Below, piece by piece: positions 16,695 through 24,914 of a stretch of DNA of 64,000 nt (positions are counted from its first letter, which is position 1; the number at the start of each line of letters is the position of its first letter). Source of the DNA: Salinispirillum marinum (GTDB lineage Bacteria; Pseudomonadota; Gammaproteobacteria; Pseudomonadales; Natronospirillaceae); the NCBI RefSeq assembly GCF_042651565.1, contig NZ_JBHSDF010000003.1, one strand, 5' to 3'. Both the position numbers and the translations under genes were made by a program. The notes below the pieces were generated by a model. It was not told the DNA's origin and made no database searches. It saw only the letters and a program-made list of their open reading frames with translations.

Positions 16695-18434
16695 ATGACC
16701 GACTACCGCGCCCCGCTAGAAGATATGCGCTTCTTGTTGCATAGCGTATTTAACTTGCCTGAACAATGGGCAGCTATGCCTGCGCTGAATGAAATGAGCG
16801 GCGACTTGGCCGATGCCATTCTGGAAGAAGGTGCTAAGCTTTGTGAGCAAGTACTTGCACCCCTGAATCGCAGTGGCGATGAAGAAGGCTGCACCTGGAG
16901 CGCCGATGGGGTTACTACGCCTAACGGCTTCAAAGAAGCCTACCAAACGCTGGCGGAATCCGGCTGGGTTGGGCTGGGTGGCGTCACCGAATACGGCGGC
17001 CAGGGCGCGCCTAAAGGCCTCACCGTCTTGTTTGAAGAAATGCAGTATTCCGCCAACTCCTCGCTCACCCTGTATAGCGTATTGACCGCTGGCGCGTGCT
17101 TGAGTCTCGCCAGCCACGGCTCCGACGAACTGAAAGAAACCTACTTGCCACCCATGTACGAAGGTCGCTGGTCGGGCTCTATGTGCTTAACGGAACCGCA
17201 CGCTGGCTCCGACTTGGGCATGATCCGCACCAAGGCCGAACCACAAGCCGATGGCAGCTTCTCCGTTTCAGGCACCAAGATTTTTATTACCGGCGGTGAA
17301 CACGACCTCACCGAAAACATCATCCACCTCGTACTGGCTAAATTGCCCGACGCACCGGACGGCCCCAAAGGCATCAGCCTGTTCGTCGTCCCTAAAGTTC
17401 TGGTGAATGCAGACGGCTCATTGGGCGAACGCAATAGCGTCACCTGCGGTTCTATTGAGCACAAAATGGGCATCAAAGGCAGCGCCACCTGCGTCATGAA
17501 CTTTGACGGCGCGACCGGCTACTTGGTCGGTGAAGCCAACAAAGGCCTGAACTACATGTTCACCATGATGAACTACGAGCGCCTGTCGATTGGCTTGCAA
17601 GGCACCGGGCAAGCCGAATGGTCGTATCAGCAAGCACTCGCTTACGCCAAAGACCGCGTACAGTCGAAAGCCGCCGACGCCAGCCTGCGCACAGAAGGCC
17701 GTGCTGACCCGATCATCGTGCACCCCGACGTGCGCCGCATGTTGATGATCCAAAAAGCCTACATTGAAGCAGGCCGCGCCTTGGGCGTCTATTTGGGCGC
17801 ACAGCTCGACACCGCGCGCTATCACCCCGATGACGCCGTGCGCGTCAAAGCCGATGGCCGTGTAGCCCTGTTAACTCCGCTCGGCAAAGCCTTCTTCACC
17901 GACCGTGGTCTGGAATGCACCGTACTGGCCCAACAAGTGTTTGGCGGCCATGGCTACGTGCGCGAGTGGGGCATGGAACAAGCCGTGCGTGACGTACGCA
18001 TTGCGCAGATTTATGAAGGCACTAATGGCATTCAGGCCATGGATCTGATCGGGCGCAAAGTGCTGATGAACAAAGGTGAATGGCTGGCCGACTTCTTTGC
18101 CGACATTCGTAGCGAACTGCAAAACATCGACAGCGCCTGGCACGGCCAACGCACGCAAGTGTTTGATGTGATGACCAAGCTGGAAGCACAGGTACAAACC
18201 TGGGTGAACGCGGGCGAACCCAACTTGGCCGGTACGCAAGCCTACAACGTACTTGAACTGCTCGGATTGATCACCTACGGCTACCTGTGGCTGCGCATGG
18301 TCAATGCAGAAGGGGCCGACGCCTTGAAGGCACCCACCGCGCAATTCTACTTCGCATGGCTGTGGCCGCAGGTCGACACTCTGTTGCAGCGCTTGCAGGC
18401 CGAATCATCCGTATTGATGGATATCGCACTGTAA
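16695..18434 (+). CDS. Long acyl-CoA dehydrogenase (DmdC/FadE-like), copy 2
   Basis: 579 residues from the ATG at 16695 (GAGAGGA upstream). It is strongly similar to the preceding paralogue along the whole length: MCLTEPHAGSDLGMIRTKAE, GTKIFITGGEHD, CGSIEHKMGIKGSATCVMNF, IYEGTNGIQAMDLIGRKVL with the catalytic-Glu region kept. It differs mainly in the middle helical region and the C-terminal ~130 residues, which suggests a different acyl chain preference. The two genes are separated by hairpin elements A and B, so they may be transcribed separately. A terminator follows. Confidence 0.88.
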   Translation: MTDYRAPLEDMRFLLHSVFNLPEQWAAMPALNEMSGDLADAILEEGAKLCEQVLAPLNRSGDEEGCTWSADGVTTPNGFKEAYQTLAESGWVGLGGVTEYGGQGAPKGLTVLFEEMQYSANSSLTLYSVLTAGACLSLASHGSDELKETYLPPMYEGRWSGSMCLTEPHAGSDLGMIRTKAEPQADGSFSVSGTKIFITGGEHDLTENIIHLVLAKLPDAPDGPKGISLFVVPKVLVNADGSLGERNSVTCGSIEHKMGIKGSATCVMNFDGATGYLVGEANKGLNYMFTMMNYERLSIGLQGTGQAEWSYQQALAYAKDRVQSKAADASLRTEGRADPIIVHPDVRRMLMIQKAYIEAGRALGVYLGAQLDTARYHPDDAVRVKADGRVALLTPLGKAFFTDRGLECTVLAQQVFGGHGYVREWGMEQAVRDVRIAQIYEGTNGIQAMDLIGRKVLMNKGEWLADFFADIRSELQNIDSAWHGQRTQVFDVMTKLEAQVQTWVNAGEPNLAGTQAYNVLELLGLITYGYLWLRMVNAEGADALKAPTAQFYFAWLWPQVDTLLQRLQAESSVLMDIAL

Positions 18435-18492
18435 CTGTAGGAGGTCAGCCCTCTGACCGAACATTGGCCCTTCCAAAAACGGCTACCAAAAC

Positions 18493-18512
18493 GCCCCTCT
18501 CGGGGCTTTTTT
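18493..18512 (+). terminator. Rho-independent terminator
   Basis: GCCCC-TCTC-GGGGC followed by six T, 58 bp after the second acyl-CoA dehydrogenase. It marks the last clearly native sequence before the AT-rich island. Confidence 0.85.
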
Positions 18513-18925
18513 GTGGCCGCTATTCTGCATTCTCAGCATACTCGCCAAATTCCCTACCTCACCCCATCGCACTATTTTATTGACTATCAACCTAAACCCC
18601 GCAAAACGGCCCTCGTCCCTAAAATCTTTTTCGCATGCTCAAACTCCCCACAAAACCCAATAAAAACAACAAGCTAAGATGGTGGTGCTAAAACGTGATA
18701 GTAGCCTCGGTGATCGTTTTGCCAGCAATGCCCACGCCAAACGACTTCAACCAAACGTTGACCATCACTGACTTTCGGCCTACTTTAGAAGGAGTATTCA
18801 AATTGAGGTAGTAGCTTCGGGTAAAACGGGCTCGTAGGCTACGATATAAATATTAGCTGCCCACATAATAAATAGTATTGAACTTACAAATGTGAAATAT
18901 TAATAAGTCGAAAGCAGGCAAATGA
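18513..18925. other. Non-coding left edge of the AT-rich island
   Basis: 413 bp with no convincing gene. Composition becomes AT-rich towards the DUF262 gene, most markedly after about 18780. No tRNA, integrase or clear attachment repeat was seen. The promoter of the DUF262 gene should lie here; no box is convincing by eye. Confidence 0.5.
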
Positions 18926-20107
18926 ATGGAAAATAGAGTTTATTACGGGGAGTATTCCCTGAAGCATTGGATCGAACTACTTCTTAAGAAGAATATTATA
19001 CTTCCAGACTATCAACGTTACTTCGTTTGGAGTGAAAGAAAAGTAGAGACTCTCATTGATACGTTTAGGAAAAATCAGTTTGTTCCTCCCATTACAATCG
19101 GTGCCTTCAATTCAGACGGGGTGAATAAAAATTTAATTCTTGACGGCCAACAAAGAATTACCAGCATCGTTTTGGCGTACTTAGGGTTGTATCCTGATAT
19201 TCAAACATATAAGAAAGCCATCGAAGAGTTTGCTAATGACAATGATGACCCTGATGAAGAAAGGCAATTTGACAATATTCTTGAGTGGAATGTTGGTGAG
19301 TTGACAAGCAAAGGAAAAAGCAAGGAAGAAATATTGGGAAAAATTCGCGACAAAAACTACAAGGCGATAAGTTTAAATTTGGATGATGATTTTCTTGAAA
19401 AGAACTTTTTGGGCTTTTCGTACCTTGTTCCAAAAACATCTAATGAGAAAGAGCAGCAAAGATATTATTCCTCAGTATTCAGAAATATAAATATTCAGGG
19501 CGAGCCCCTGCTGCCCCAGGAAAGTAGAGCATCATTATATTTTCTTGATCAAGATCTTGTTATGCTGTTTTCTCCCAATTTTTCAAAAAAAATATTAGTC
19601 AAAATCTTTAGCAATGAAACGAAATCTGACTTTGTTCGATATTTGGCGCTTTTATCGCAATATCATAATGACGGTGACGAAAAGAAAGTAGCTAGAAGCT
19701 ATAAGCAGAGAATGGAAAAATATTATGAGGAGTACATTTTCGCAGCCATTAGCAATGAGAAATCTACGATTTTTGGGGGGTTTTCTAGTGTATTTCCAGA
19801 CAAGAATTATGAAAGCTGTTTGGCAGAGTTGGAAATAGCTCTTGAAGAGTTAGGCGTTTTTGGCGATTATTCTTCTATTGTCGATGTTGATATGTATCTT
19901 TTCGGGCTGGTTTACCACATACTATTTCGCAAGAAAAAAATAGATGTATCTCAACCAAAAAAATTAAGAGAAGGTTTGGTAGAAGCTATAAATCGGTATA
20001 AGAAAGATCTATCCCACCAGAAGAATCCAAATAACTTAGGTCACTTAAGAAGCCGCATTAGTAAATCAATATATATTTATGGAAAATATGTAGTCAATGA
20101 ATCATAA
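18926..20107 (+). CDS. DUF262-domain protein (GmrS/ParB-like fold), island gene 1
   Basis: 393 residues. The N-terminal ~240 residues are a DUF262 domain: LPDYQRYFVW (26-35) and the nucleotide-binding signature DGQQRITSI (73-81). DUF262 is the GmrS half of GmrSD type IV restriction enzymes and has a ParB/Srx-like fold that uses NTP. The usual DUF1524 HNH nuclease half (GmrD) is absent; the C-terminal ~150 residues are helical and not recognised. AT-rich codon use differs sharply from both flanks, indicating transfer. It overlaps the HEPN gene by 11 bp. Confidence 0.82.
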   Translation: MENRVYYGEYSLKHWIELLLKKNIILPDYQRYFVWSERKVETLIDTFRKNQFVPPITIGAFNSDGVNKNLILDGQQRITSIVLAYLGLYPDIQTYKKAIEEFANDNDDPDEERQFDNILEWNVGELTSKGKSKEEILGKIRDKNYKAISLNLDDDFLEKNFLGFSYLVPKTSNEKEQQRYYSSVFRNINIQGEPLLPQESRASLYFLDQDLVMLFSPNFSKKILVKIFSNETKSDFVRYLALLSQYHNDGDEKKVARSYKQRMEKYYEEYIFAAISNEKSTIFGGFSSVFPDKNYESCLAELEIALEELGVFGDYSSIVDVDMYLFGLVYHILFRKKKIDVSQPKKLREGLVEAINRYKKDLSHQKNPNNLGHLRSRISKSIYIYGKYVVNES

Positions 20108-20849
20108 TAAATTTATCTTTTCATCAATATCAAAAATGTTGGGGGATGCCGTTACTGCTACCAGTGGCGTGGGTTTCGGTATAGAGACATATCCAATATG
20201 TGACTATGTTATGCAATCCATTTTTTTAAAAATGACCGGCGCTCTAGAGCAAAAAATGAAATGCATTAGCTGGGAGATGGCAGCCAACGATTATGAATAT
20301 CGATATTTTAGATATTCTCAAAAACCACTAGGTGAATGTTCAAGCTACAAAGAAAAAAAAGAAATTTACAAGGATTTGGTTGAACAAATAAGCAAGTTTA
20401 AAAATGAAGCGTTTGATCTGCACTCTATTAATAAAGCCAATATTCTAAATGAGTCATCAATGCAGGTAAGGAATTCATTTGAGGGTTCAAATTTAATGGT
20501 CTGGGCGCAAAAAGGCTTCAATGAATATCAAGAAATTTGGAGCGCAGTTTCTGAAAGGTATTTTATCCATGATAAAAGTAATTTATTTACAAATAGAAAT
20601 AATCTATCGAATATAATCGGTGTAAAAAAATCTCTAGATGAAATGTATACCGATCATTTGTATAAGCATAGAAATAGAGTTGCTCACAATACTTTTTCTT
20701 ACCAGCAGAATCTACCCACTCTTAATACATTAATTGGCGGGGGCTACATATATGACAACTATTTTGTATATTTTTCTATATTAGTATTGATAGATAATAT
20801 TTTTATAAAATTGTATGAAGAGTACCTGTGTTCTCTTGAAGAATTTTGA
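20097..20849 (+). CDS. HEPN-like putative RNase, island gene 2
   Basis: 250 residues, mainly helical. The motif RNRVAH at residues 192-197 matches the R-x4-6-H catalytic motif of HEPN ribonucleases, followed by a further hydrophobic helix (FVYFSILVLIDNIFIKLYEE). The first 190 residues are not recognised. The ATG lies inside the end of the DUF262 gene (11-bp overlap), implying translational coupling and a stoichiometric pair. HEPN proteins of the MAE_28990/MAE_18760 type are known next to DUF262 genes; whether this is a member needs a profile search. Confidence 0.6.
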   Translation: MNHNKFIFSSISKMLGDAVTATSGVGFGIETYPICDYVMQSIFLKMTGALEQKMKCISWEMAANDYEYRYFRYSQKPLGECSSYKEKKEIYKDLVEQISKFKNEAFDLHSINKANILNESSMQVRNSFEGSNLMVWAQKGFNEYQEIWSAVSERYFIHDKSNLFTNRNNLSNIIGVKKSLDEMYTDHLYKHRNRVAHNTFSYQQNLPTLNTLIGGGYIYDNYFVYFSILVLIDNIFIKLYEEYLCSLEEF

Positions 20850-20897
20850 TTTTTAAGTGGATTCTTGGTTTCGGATCTGTCATTTGGCAATCCACTC

Positions 20898-20919
20898 ATT
20901 TATAAGCGGGCTTATAAAT
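20898..20919. repeat. 22-bp AT-rich palindrome between convergent island genes
   Basis: ATTTATAAGC-GG-GCTTATAAAT, perfect 10-bp arms, about 50 bp after the HEPN-like stop. Without a U-tract it is a possible weak terminator or a leftover of an IS end. Confidence 0.5.
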
Positions 20920-20924
20920 AGAGC

Positions 20925-21092
20925 TTAGGCTACCAAGGCCAACTTCTATTGAGGAGTTTTCCCTCCAAGCCCCATATTGGGACGTTCGTTATTGTAGTGC
21001 CAGAGCCAACGTGTCGCATAGACTTGGACTTTTTAAATGCTGTCAAACAAGTATTGTGCCAGCCAGTAATAGCGTACGGTACGGTTGTAGCG
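20925..21092 (-). pseudogene. IS3-type transposase C-terminal remnant
   Basis: On the minus strand one frame reads RTVRYYWLAQYLFDSI, stop, KVQVYATRWLWHYNNERPNM then GLGGKTP, Q, stop, KLALVA, stop. This is the typical end of IS3-family integrase-type transposases (RTVRYEWLSQYLF..., YN.ERPNMGLGG.TP). Two in-frame stops break the frame, and everything upstream of the RTVRY motif is missing (a stop lies three codons before it). It is a dead insertion-sequence relic that supports the mobile history of the island. Confidence 0.85.
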
Positions 21093-21107
21093 CTATAGTG
21101 TATTAAA

Positions 21108-22778
21108 TTAATAAGTTTTTTTTAATCTTTGAGTCTTCGGGCTGGCATGAAAAGACTTAGTATCATTTATTTCTAGAGCACGCCTAAACATTTTGTGTAC
21201 TACTATTTGATTTGCTCTTTTTACTTCACTCTTAGATATTCTTGGCTGGTCTATGTGCGACCAAACAAATGTGTCTAAGGTGCTCATTTTTACTCCAATC
21301 ATACCTGTGTGGTATAAGCATATTAGTATTTGAGATACAATTTCTGCCTCAGTTACTTTGCTCTTAGGCTCGAAAAACTTTTTAACACTCTTTACGCAAG
21401 GATCGCGAGGGTCATCTTCATGGATTTCCAAAGCAGCTTCTTCAAGTCTTTTACCCAATAAATTCGACCTAGTGAATGGATTTACTACTCCGCGGAGGAT
21501 TTCTACTGTAGCCTCCAGTGCTGGATAAAACTCCGACCATTCCTCTTTAAGAGATTTCAATCGCTTTGTGGAATAGTTAACTTCTGCTGCATATATTGCG
21601 CGCCAAGATATCCTGTTACGGTCTGCAGCTATTAAAAAACACTCATTACAGAATTGGATAGCATCTCTTGGTCGGAATAGCGTCCGCTCAATAATGTAAT
21701 CAATCGCTTCACCTGTGGCACCTTTCTTAGGGTTAGGGAAAATATCAATAAATCTCACTGCGCCGGATGTGTATTGTCTTCTATAAACCTCGTTTACTCG
21801 AGCAGATAATAGGTTCTTCAGGTCCTCTTTGCTCCAGATAAGAGGGACTAAGTATGCTTCATATTTTTCTTCTTGAAATCCTGAGTCTCTAGTCCTGTCA
21901 AAAACTAAGTCTAGGAGGTCTCTCCTGAGTGCAGTTACAACTTTAACTTGAGGTATCTTTCTCAGTGACTTTGTCTCCTCAATTAAAGCCCTAATGAAAC
22001 GGCATCTAGTCTCGGTTTCCGCCCAATCTTCGTCTAGCTTATCTATTAATATATAGTATCTTTTCTGTCTATCATTAAATGCGAAGTCTGATAATAACTC
22101 TAAAACTTCATTTAATCTTTTTATCTGAATCCCACTGACTACCTGTGTGGCCAATGAGCGAATTTCAGATCTGACTTCCTCAGATAATGACCTTGCGCCC
22201 TCAAGCGAAATGTCAACCCCAGAAAATTTTGAACCTAGCTTGGCCTTTATGTCTTTAGTTAACTTTGTTGTTAACTCTTGGAGCTGCTCGTCCGTTTCTA
22301 ACCAAAACCTATCACCCCACTCTGAAAAATATTCGAACGCTCTTTTTTTTACAGAATCTCTGCCTACCCACTGATTAAACCTGGATAGAAATGTATCGTT
22401 ATCACTTTTATTTTTGAGGCTATACCTCAGTTTAAGAAGCTCGACTGTCAGTATATGGCGCCACAGTATCCGATAAAATAAATCTAGTTTGACATTTATT
22501 TCATTGAAAAACTGTATTATATTGGAGTGCTCTAAGAATCTTATTGAAATGTCATTTGGATCTAACATTGCAGAATGTTCAACATCTAAAGAAATCTTAT
22601 ATAGTAAAGCACTTTTCCCAGATCCCGTTCGGCCAAGTATAATAGAGGCTGGAGATTTTATGTCTAGCAGATTCTCTAACTGACCATTGTCAACGAAGCA
22701 AGACTTAAGTAGGTCGAAATCAGCTTCTGCATCCAATTCACCAATTTTTAGCCCCTTCTTTATAGTTATTACATCCAT
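21108..22778 (-). CDS. P-loop ATPase (Sll1717-like), island gene 3
   Basis: 556 residues. Walker A is GRTGSGKS (49-56); the Walker B-like segment is YYILIDKLDEDW (241-252). A helical region rich in charged residues lies between them and a long helical C-terminus follows. The pattern recalls the Sll1717-type family of STAND/AAA-like P-loop ATPases found in genomic islands; partner and function are unknown. Codon use is AT-rich like the DUF262-HEPN pair, which it faces convergently across the IS remnant. The stop lies only 15 bp from that remnant, but the length looks complete. Confidence 0.72.
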   Translation of the reverse strand: MDVITIKKGLKIGELDAEADFDLLKSCFVDNGQLENLLDIKSPASIILGRTGSGKSALLYKISLDVEHSAMLDPNDISIRFLEHSNIIQFFNEINVKLDLFYRILWRHILTVELLKLRYSLKNKSDNDTFLSRFNQWVGRDSVKKRAFEYFSEWGDRFWLETDEQLQELTTKLTKDIKAKLGSKFSGVDISLEGARSLSEEVRSEIRSLATQVVSGIQIKRLNEVLELLSDFAFNDRQKRYYILIDKLDEDWAETETRCRFIRALIEETKSLRKIPQVKVVTALRRDLLDLVFDRTRDSGFQEEKYEAYLVPLIWSKEDLKNLLSARVNEVYRRQYTSGAVRFIDIFPNPKKGATGEAIDYIIERTLFRPRDAIQFCNECFLIAADRNRISWRAIYAAEVNYSTKRLKSLKEEWSEFYPALEATVEILRGVVNPFTRSNLLGKRLEEAALEIHEDDPRDPCVKSVKKFFEPKSKVTEAEIVSQILICLYHTGMIGVKMSTLDTFVWSHIDQPRISKSEVKRANQIVVHKMFRRALEINDTKSFHASPKTQRLKKTY

Positions 22779-22821
22779 TAATAATTCGGCTCTTAATTAG
22801 GTTTTTTAAATCATATTTGTA

Positions 22822-22849
22822 AAGGTAGCAGAGTCTTATGAATGGTCAA
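22822..22849 (-). promoter_or_regulatory. Possible promoter of the island ATPase
   Basis: Read on the minus strand: TTGACC, 16 bp, TACCTT, about 45 bp before the ATPase start. By-eye match to sigma-70 boxes. Confidence 0.4.
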
Positions 22850-22886
22850 GTACTTTAATGAAGGAGGTAAATCCAGCTTCGCAGCG

Positions 22887-22909
22887 AATGACAATCCGCC
22901 ATTGTCATT
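22887..22909. repeat. Inverted repeat at the right edge of the island
   Basis: AATGACAAT-CCGCC-ATTGTCATT, perfect 9-bp arms followed by TTT. It lies between the ATPase promoter and the LPP20-family gene. Could be an operator or a weak terminator. Confidence 0.5.
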
Positions 22910-22970
22910 TTGTCTGTTCCGCGTCTAGAATGGATGCCAGTGAATCATTCCAGTGCGGACAGGATTGCCG

Positions 22971-23963
22971 ATGAAAACTGTGTTAACCCTAGGGTTGTTG
23001 AGCATGCTCGTGGCTGGCTTGCTGGGGTGTGCCAGCACGCCCGATGATGTGGCGAACGCCCGCCCTGACTGGGTAACCATGCCGCCGCGCACCGCCGATG
23101 TGATCTACGGAATGGGCGGTGTCCGGTTGTCGAGCAACGAGGCCGACAGCCTGCAACAAGCCCGCAATGCGGCAACTATTGATTTGCTGCAAAACCTGCA
23201 AGTACAAATCAGTGCGAATACCGCCAGCACCATCACCGCAAACGACAACACCATTGCGTCAACCTATCAACAGTCCATCCAATCCGTTGTGCCAGATATC
23301 AATATTGAAGACACGCGTTTGGTCGATACTTGGCGTAGCCCGGAAGGCATTGTCTATGCATTGGTGTCTTTAAATACGCTGGAAGCGGCACGCCGACAAT
23401 CGCGGTTGTTTGAAGACGATCGACGCGCACTGCAGGCGGTGGAAATCGACATAAGTGCACCGCAATGGCTGCAGTTGCAAGGCTGGCACAGCATTATGGC
23501 GGCGGTTGGCAGTATGGAAGCACGAAATCAGTTGCACCAGTTTTTGGTTGGGCGCGTGATCGATGTTGGTTGGGCGAACCGCCGGGCTGAAATCATTCAG
23601 GCGCATCAACAATTTATGGCGCAGTTGCCCTTAGGGTTAGACGCCGAAAATACCCTGGCGGCAGAACAGGCGAGTGCAATCAGAGCTGTTTTCGCTAACC
23701 AAGGCTTGGGTTTTACCGATGCCGCACAAGCGGTATGGCGTTTATCGGTGAATATGAGCGAAGAAGCGCAAACCCAAGGCGCCATGCATTACAGCTTCGT
23801 CACCACCGCCATGCGCCTGACCGATGAACAAAATGTTGTGCGCTGGCAAGCCAGTGCCACCCGTCGCGGTGTGGCCGGCAGTGCTGATCGTGCGTTGCAG
23901 CAGGCGGTGACTGCTACACTAGACCATTTAAATACCGCGTTTATTGACGCCCTAGAACCCTAA
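22971..23963 (+). CDS. LPP20-family lipoprotein
   Basis: 330 residues from the ATG at 22971 (AGGA upstream); an earlier in-frame GTG has no site and would spoil the signal. The lipobox LLGC ends a clean signal peptide. The first half has the LPP20/FlgP-type region (PDWVTMPPRTADVIYGMGGV, then a long helix SLQQARNAATIDLLQNLQVQ and a mixed beta part). Such proteins sit in the outer membrane; some belong to flagellar or motility loci, but nothing flagellar is nearby. A second, shorter member follows after 18 bp, probably in one operon. Confidence 0.8.
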   Translation: MKTVLTLGLLSMLVAGLLGCASTPDDVANARPDWVTMPPRTADVIYGMGGVRLSSNEADSLQQARNAATIDLLQNLQVQISANTASTITANDNTIASTYQQSIQSVVPDINIEDTRLVDTWRSPEGIVYALVSLNTLEAARRQSRLFEDDRRALQAVEIDISAPQWLQLQGWHSIMAAVGSMEARNQLHQFLVGRVIDVGWANRRAEIIQAHQQFMAQLPLGLDAENTLAAEQASAIRAVFANQGLGFTDAAQAVWRLSVNMSEEAQTQGAMHYSFVTTAMRLTDEQNVVRWQASATRRGVAGSADRALQQAVTATLDHLNTAFIDALEP

Positions 23964-23981
23964 GCCCCCGAGGAATTCACT

Positions 23982-24566
23982 ATGCGTAAACCCTATTTAG
24001 CTTTATCAGCCCTTGCCATTGCCGTGTTGGCCGTCGGTTGTTCCAACAAGCAAACGGAAGCCCAACCAGAACCCATGACCCGCAGCGGTGTGCCGACTTG
24101 GGTATTCACCCCCGAAGTGGCCGATGGCCGTGCTGCGACGGGCTGCACCCCCGCTTCGGCCAATATCAGCCTAGACAGCAGCCGGGCCGACATGTTGGCC
24201 CGCCAGCAATTGGCCGCCAGTATGTCCGCGCAAGTACAGGCGTTGCGTGAGGACTATCAACGCCGGGTAGAAGCCACCACCGATGGCGTGAACATCGGCA
24301 CCAGCTATGAGGAAGCGGCGCGTGAAGTGGTTGACCAGCGTTTGGTTGGGGCACGTCGTGTGACCGCCGACTACGTAGACATCAACGGTGCTCGTAACTT
24401 CTGTTCGATGGTTGCGGTGTCGGAAGCAAACGTCCGCGCTGTCGTAGAAGAAATGGCCATCGTTACCGAAGCTGACCCTGAAGTTATGACCAACGCTCAG
24501 GCGTTTGAAATGTTCATGAGCCAAAATGCCATGAACCGTTTGAACGAAGCTTTAGACCCGCAGTAA
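23982..24566 (+). CDS. LPP20-like lipoprotein, second gene of the pair
   Basis: 194 residues with a lipobox AVGC after 'LALSALAIAVL'. It shares with its neighbour the PxWVF/TPE... beginning and the long helix of alternating Ala/Gln/Arg (SRADMLARQQLAASMSAQVQ), consistent with a divergent duplicate. The start has a CGAGGAA ribosome site. Outer-membrane lipoprotein of unknown role. Confidence 0.72.
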   Translation: MRKPYLALSALAIAVLAVGCSNKQTEAQPEPMTRSGVPTWVFTPEVADGRAATGCTPASANISLDSSRADMLARQQLAASMSAQVQALREDYQRRVEATTDGVNIGTSYEEAAREVVDQRLVGARRVTADYVDINGARNFCSMVAVSEANVRAVVEEMAIVTEADPEVMTNAQAFEMFMSQNAMNRLNEALDPQ

Positions 24567-24914
24567 CCGTTGCTGAGTATGCCGCAACCGGTTCGGCCCT
24601 GAGCGCTTGCCATCGTGCACTTTCAGGGCTGAACGCGCTAAATAAAGCTCGCTATGTGCCTATAATAAGCGCACAGTGCTTGTCCGGCTTTCGATCTACA
24701 TCTTCACGCCTCCACGAAAAACAAAGCGTACCCTTGCGCCCCGGAATCTCCAGAATGCTGGCTTAGACGCCAGTGTACAAACACTGTGAGACGCTGTGCC
24801 TTCCCTAACGCCTCTGCCTTAACCCGGTCGTCTCGTAACGGTCGACGCCATAGATTACCTACGGGTCATCCATGAGCCGCCTTCACCTGCATACCTTTAT
24901 TCCTTGAGAATACG
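24567..24914. other. 348-bp gap: probable promoter and long leader of the ice-binding gene
   Basis: No gene seen. A GCCCTGA...TCAGGGC hairpin follows the LPP20-like stop. A TATAAT box lies at 24661-24666. If used, it would give a leader of roughly 240 nt containing a CAGTGT-ACAA-ACACTG hairpin (about 24770). No known riboswitch is recognised. Confidence 0.4.

Noticed and set aside
24567..24914. c-di-GMP or other riboswitch in the ice-binding leader
   Set aside because: Only simple hairpins seen; no recognised aptamer core.
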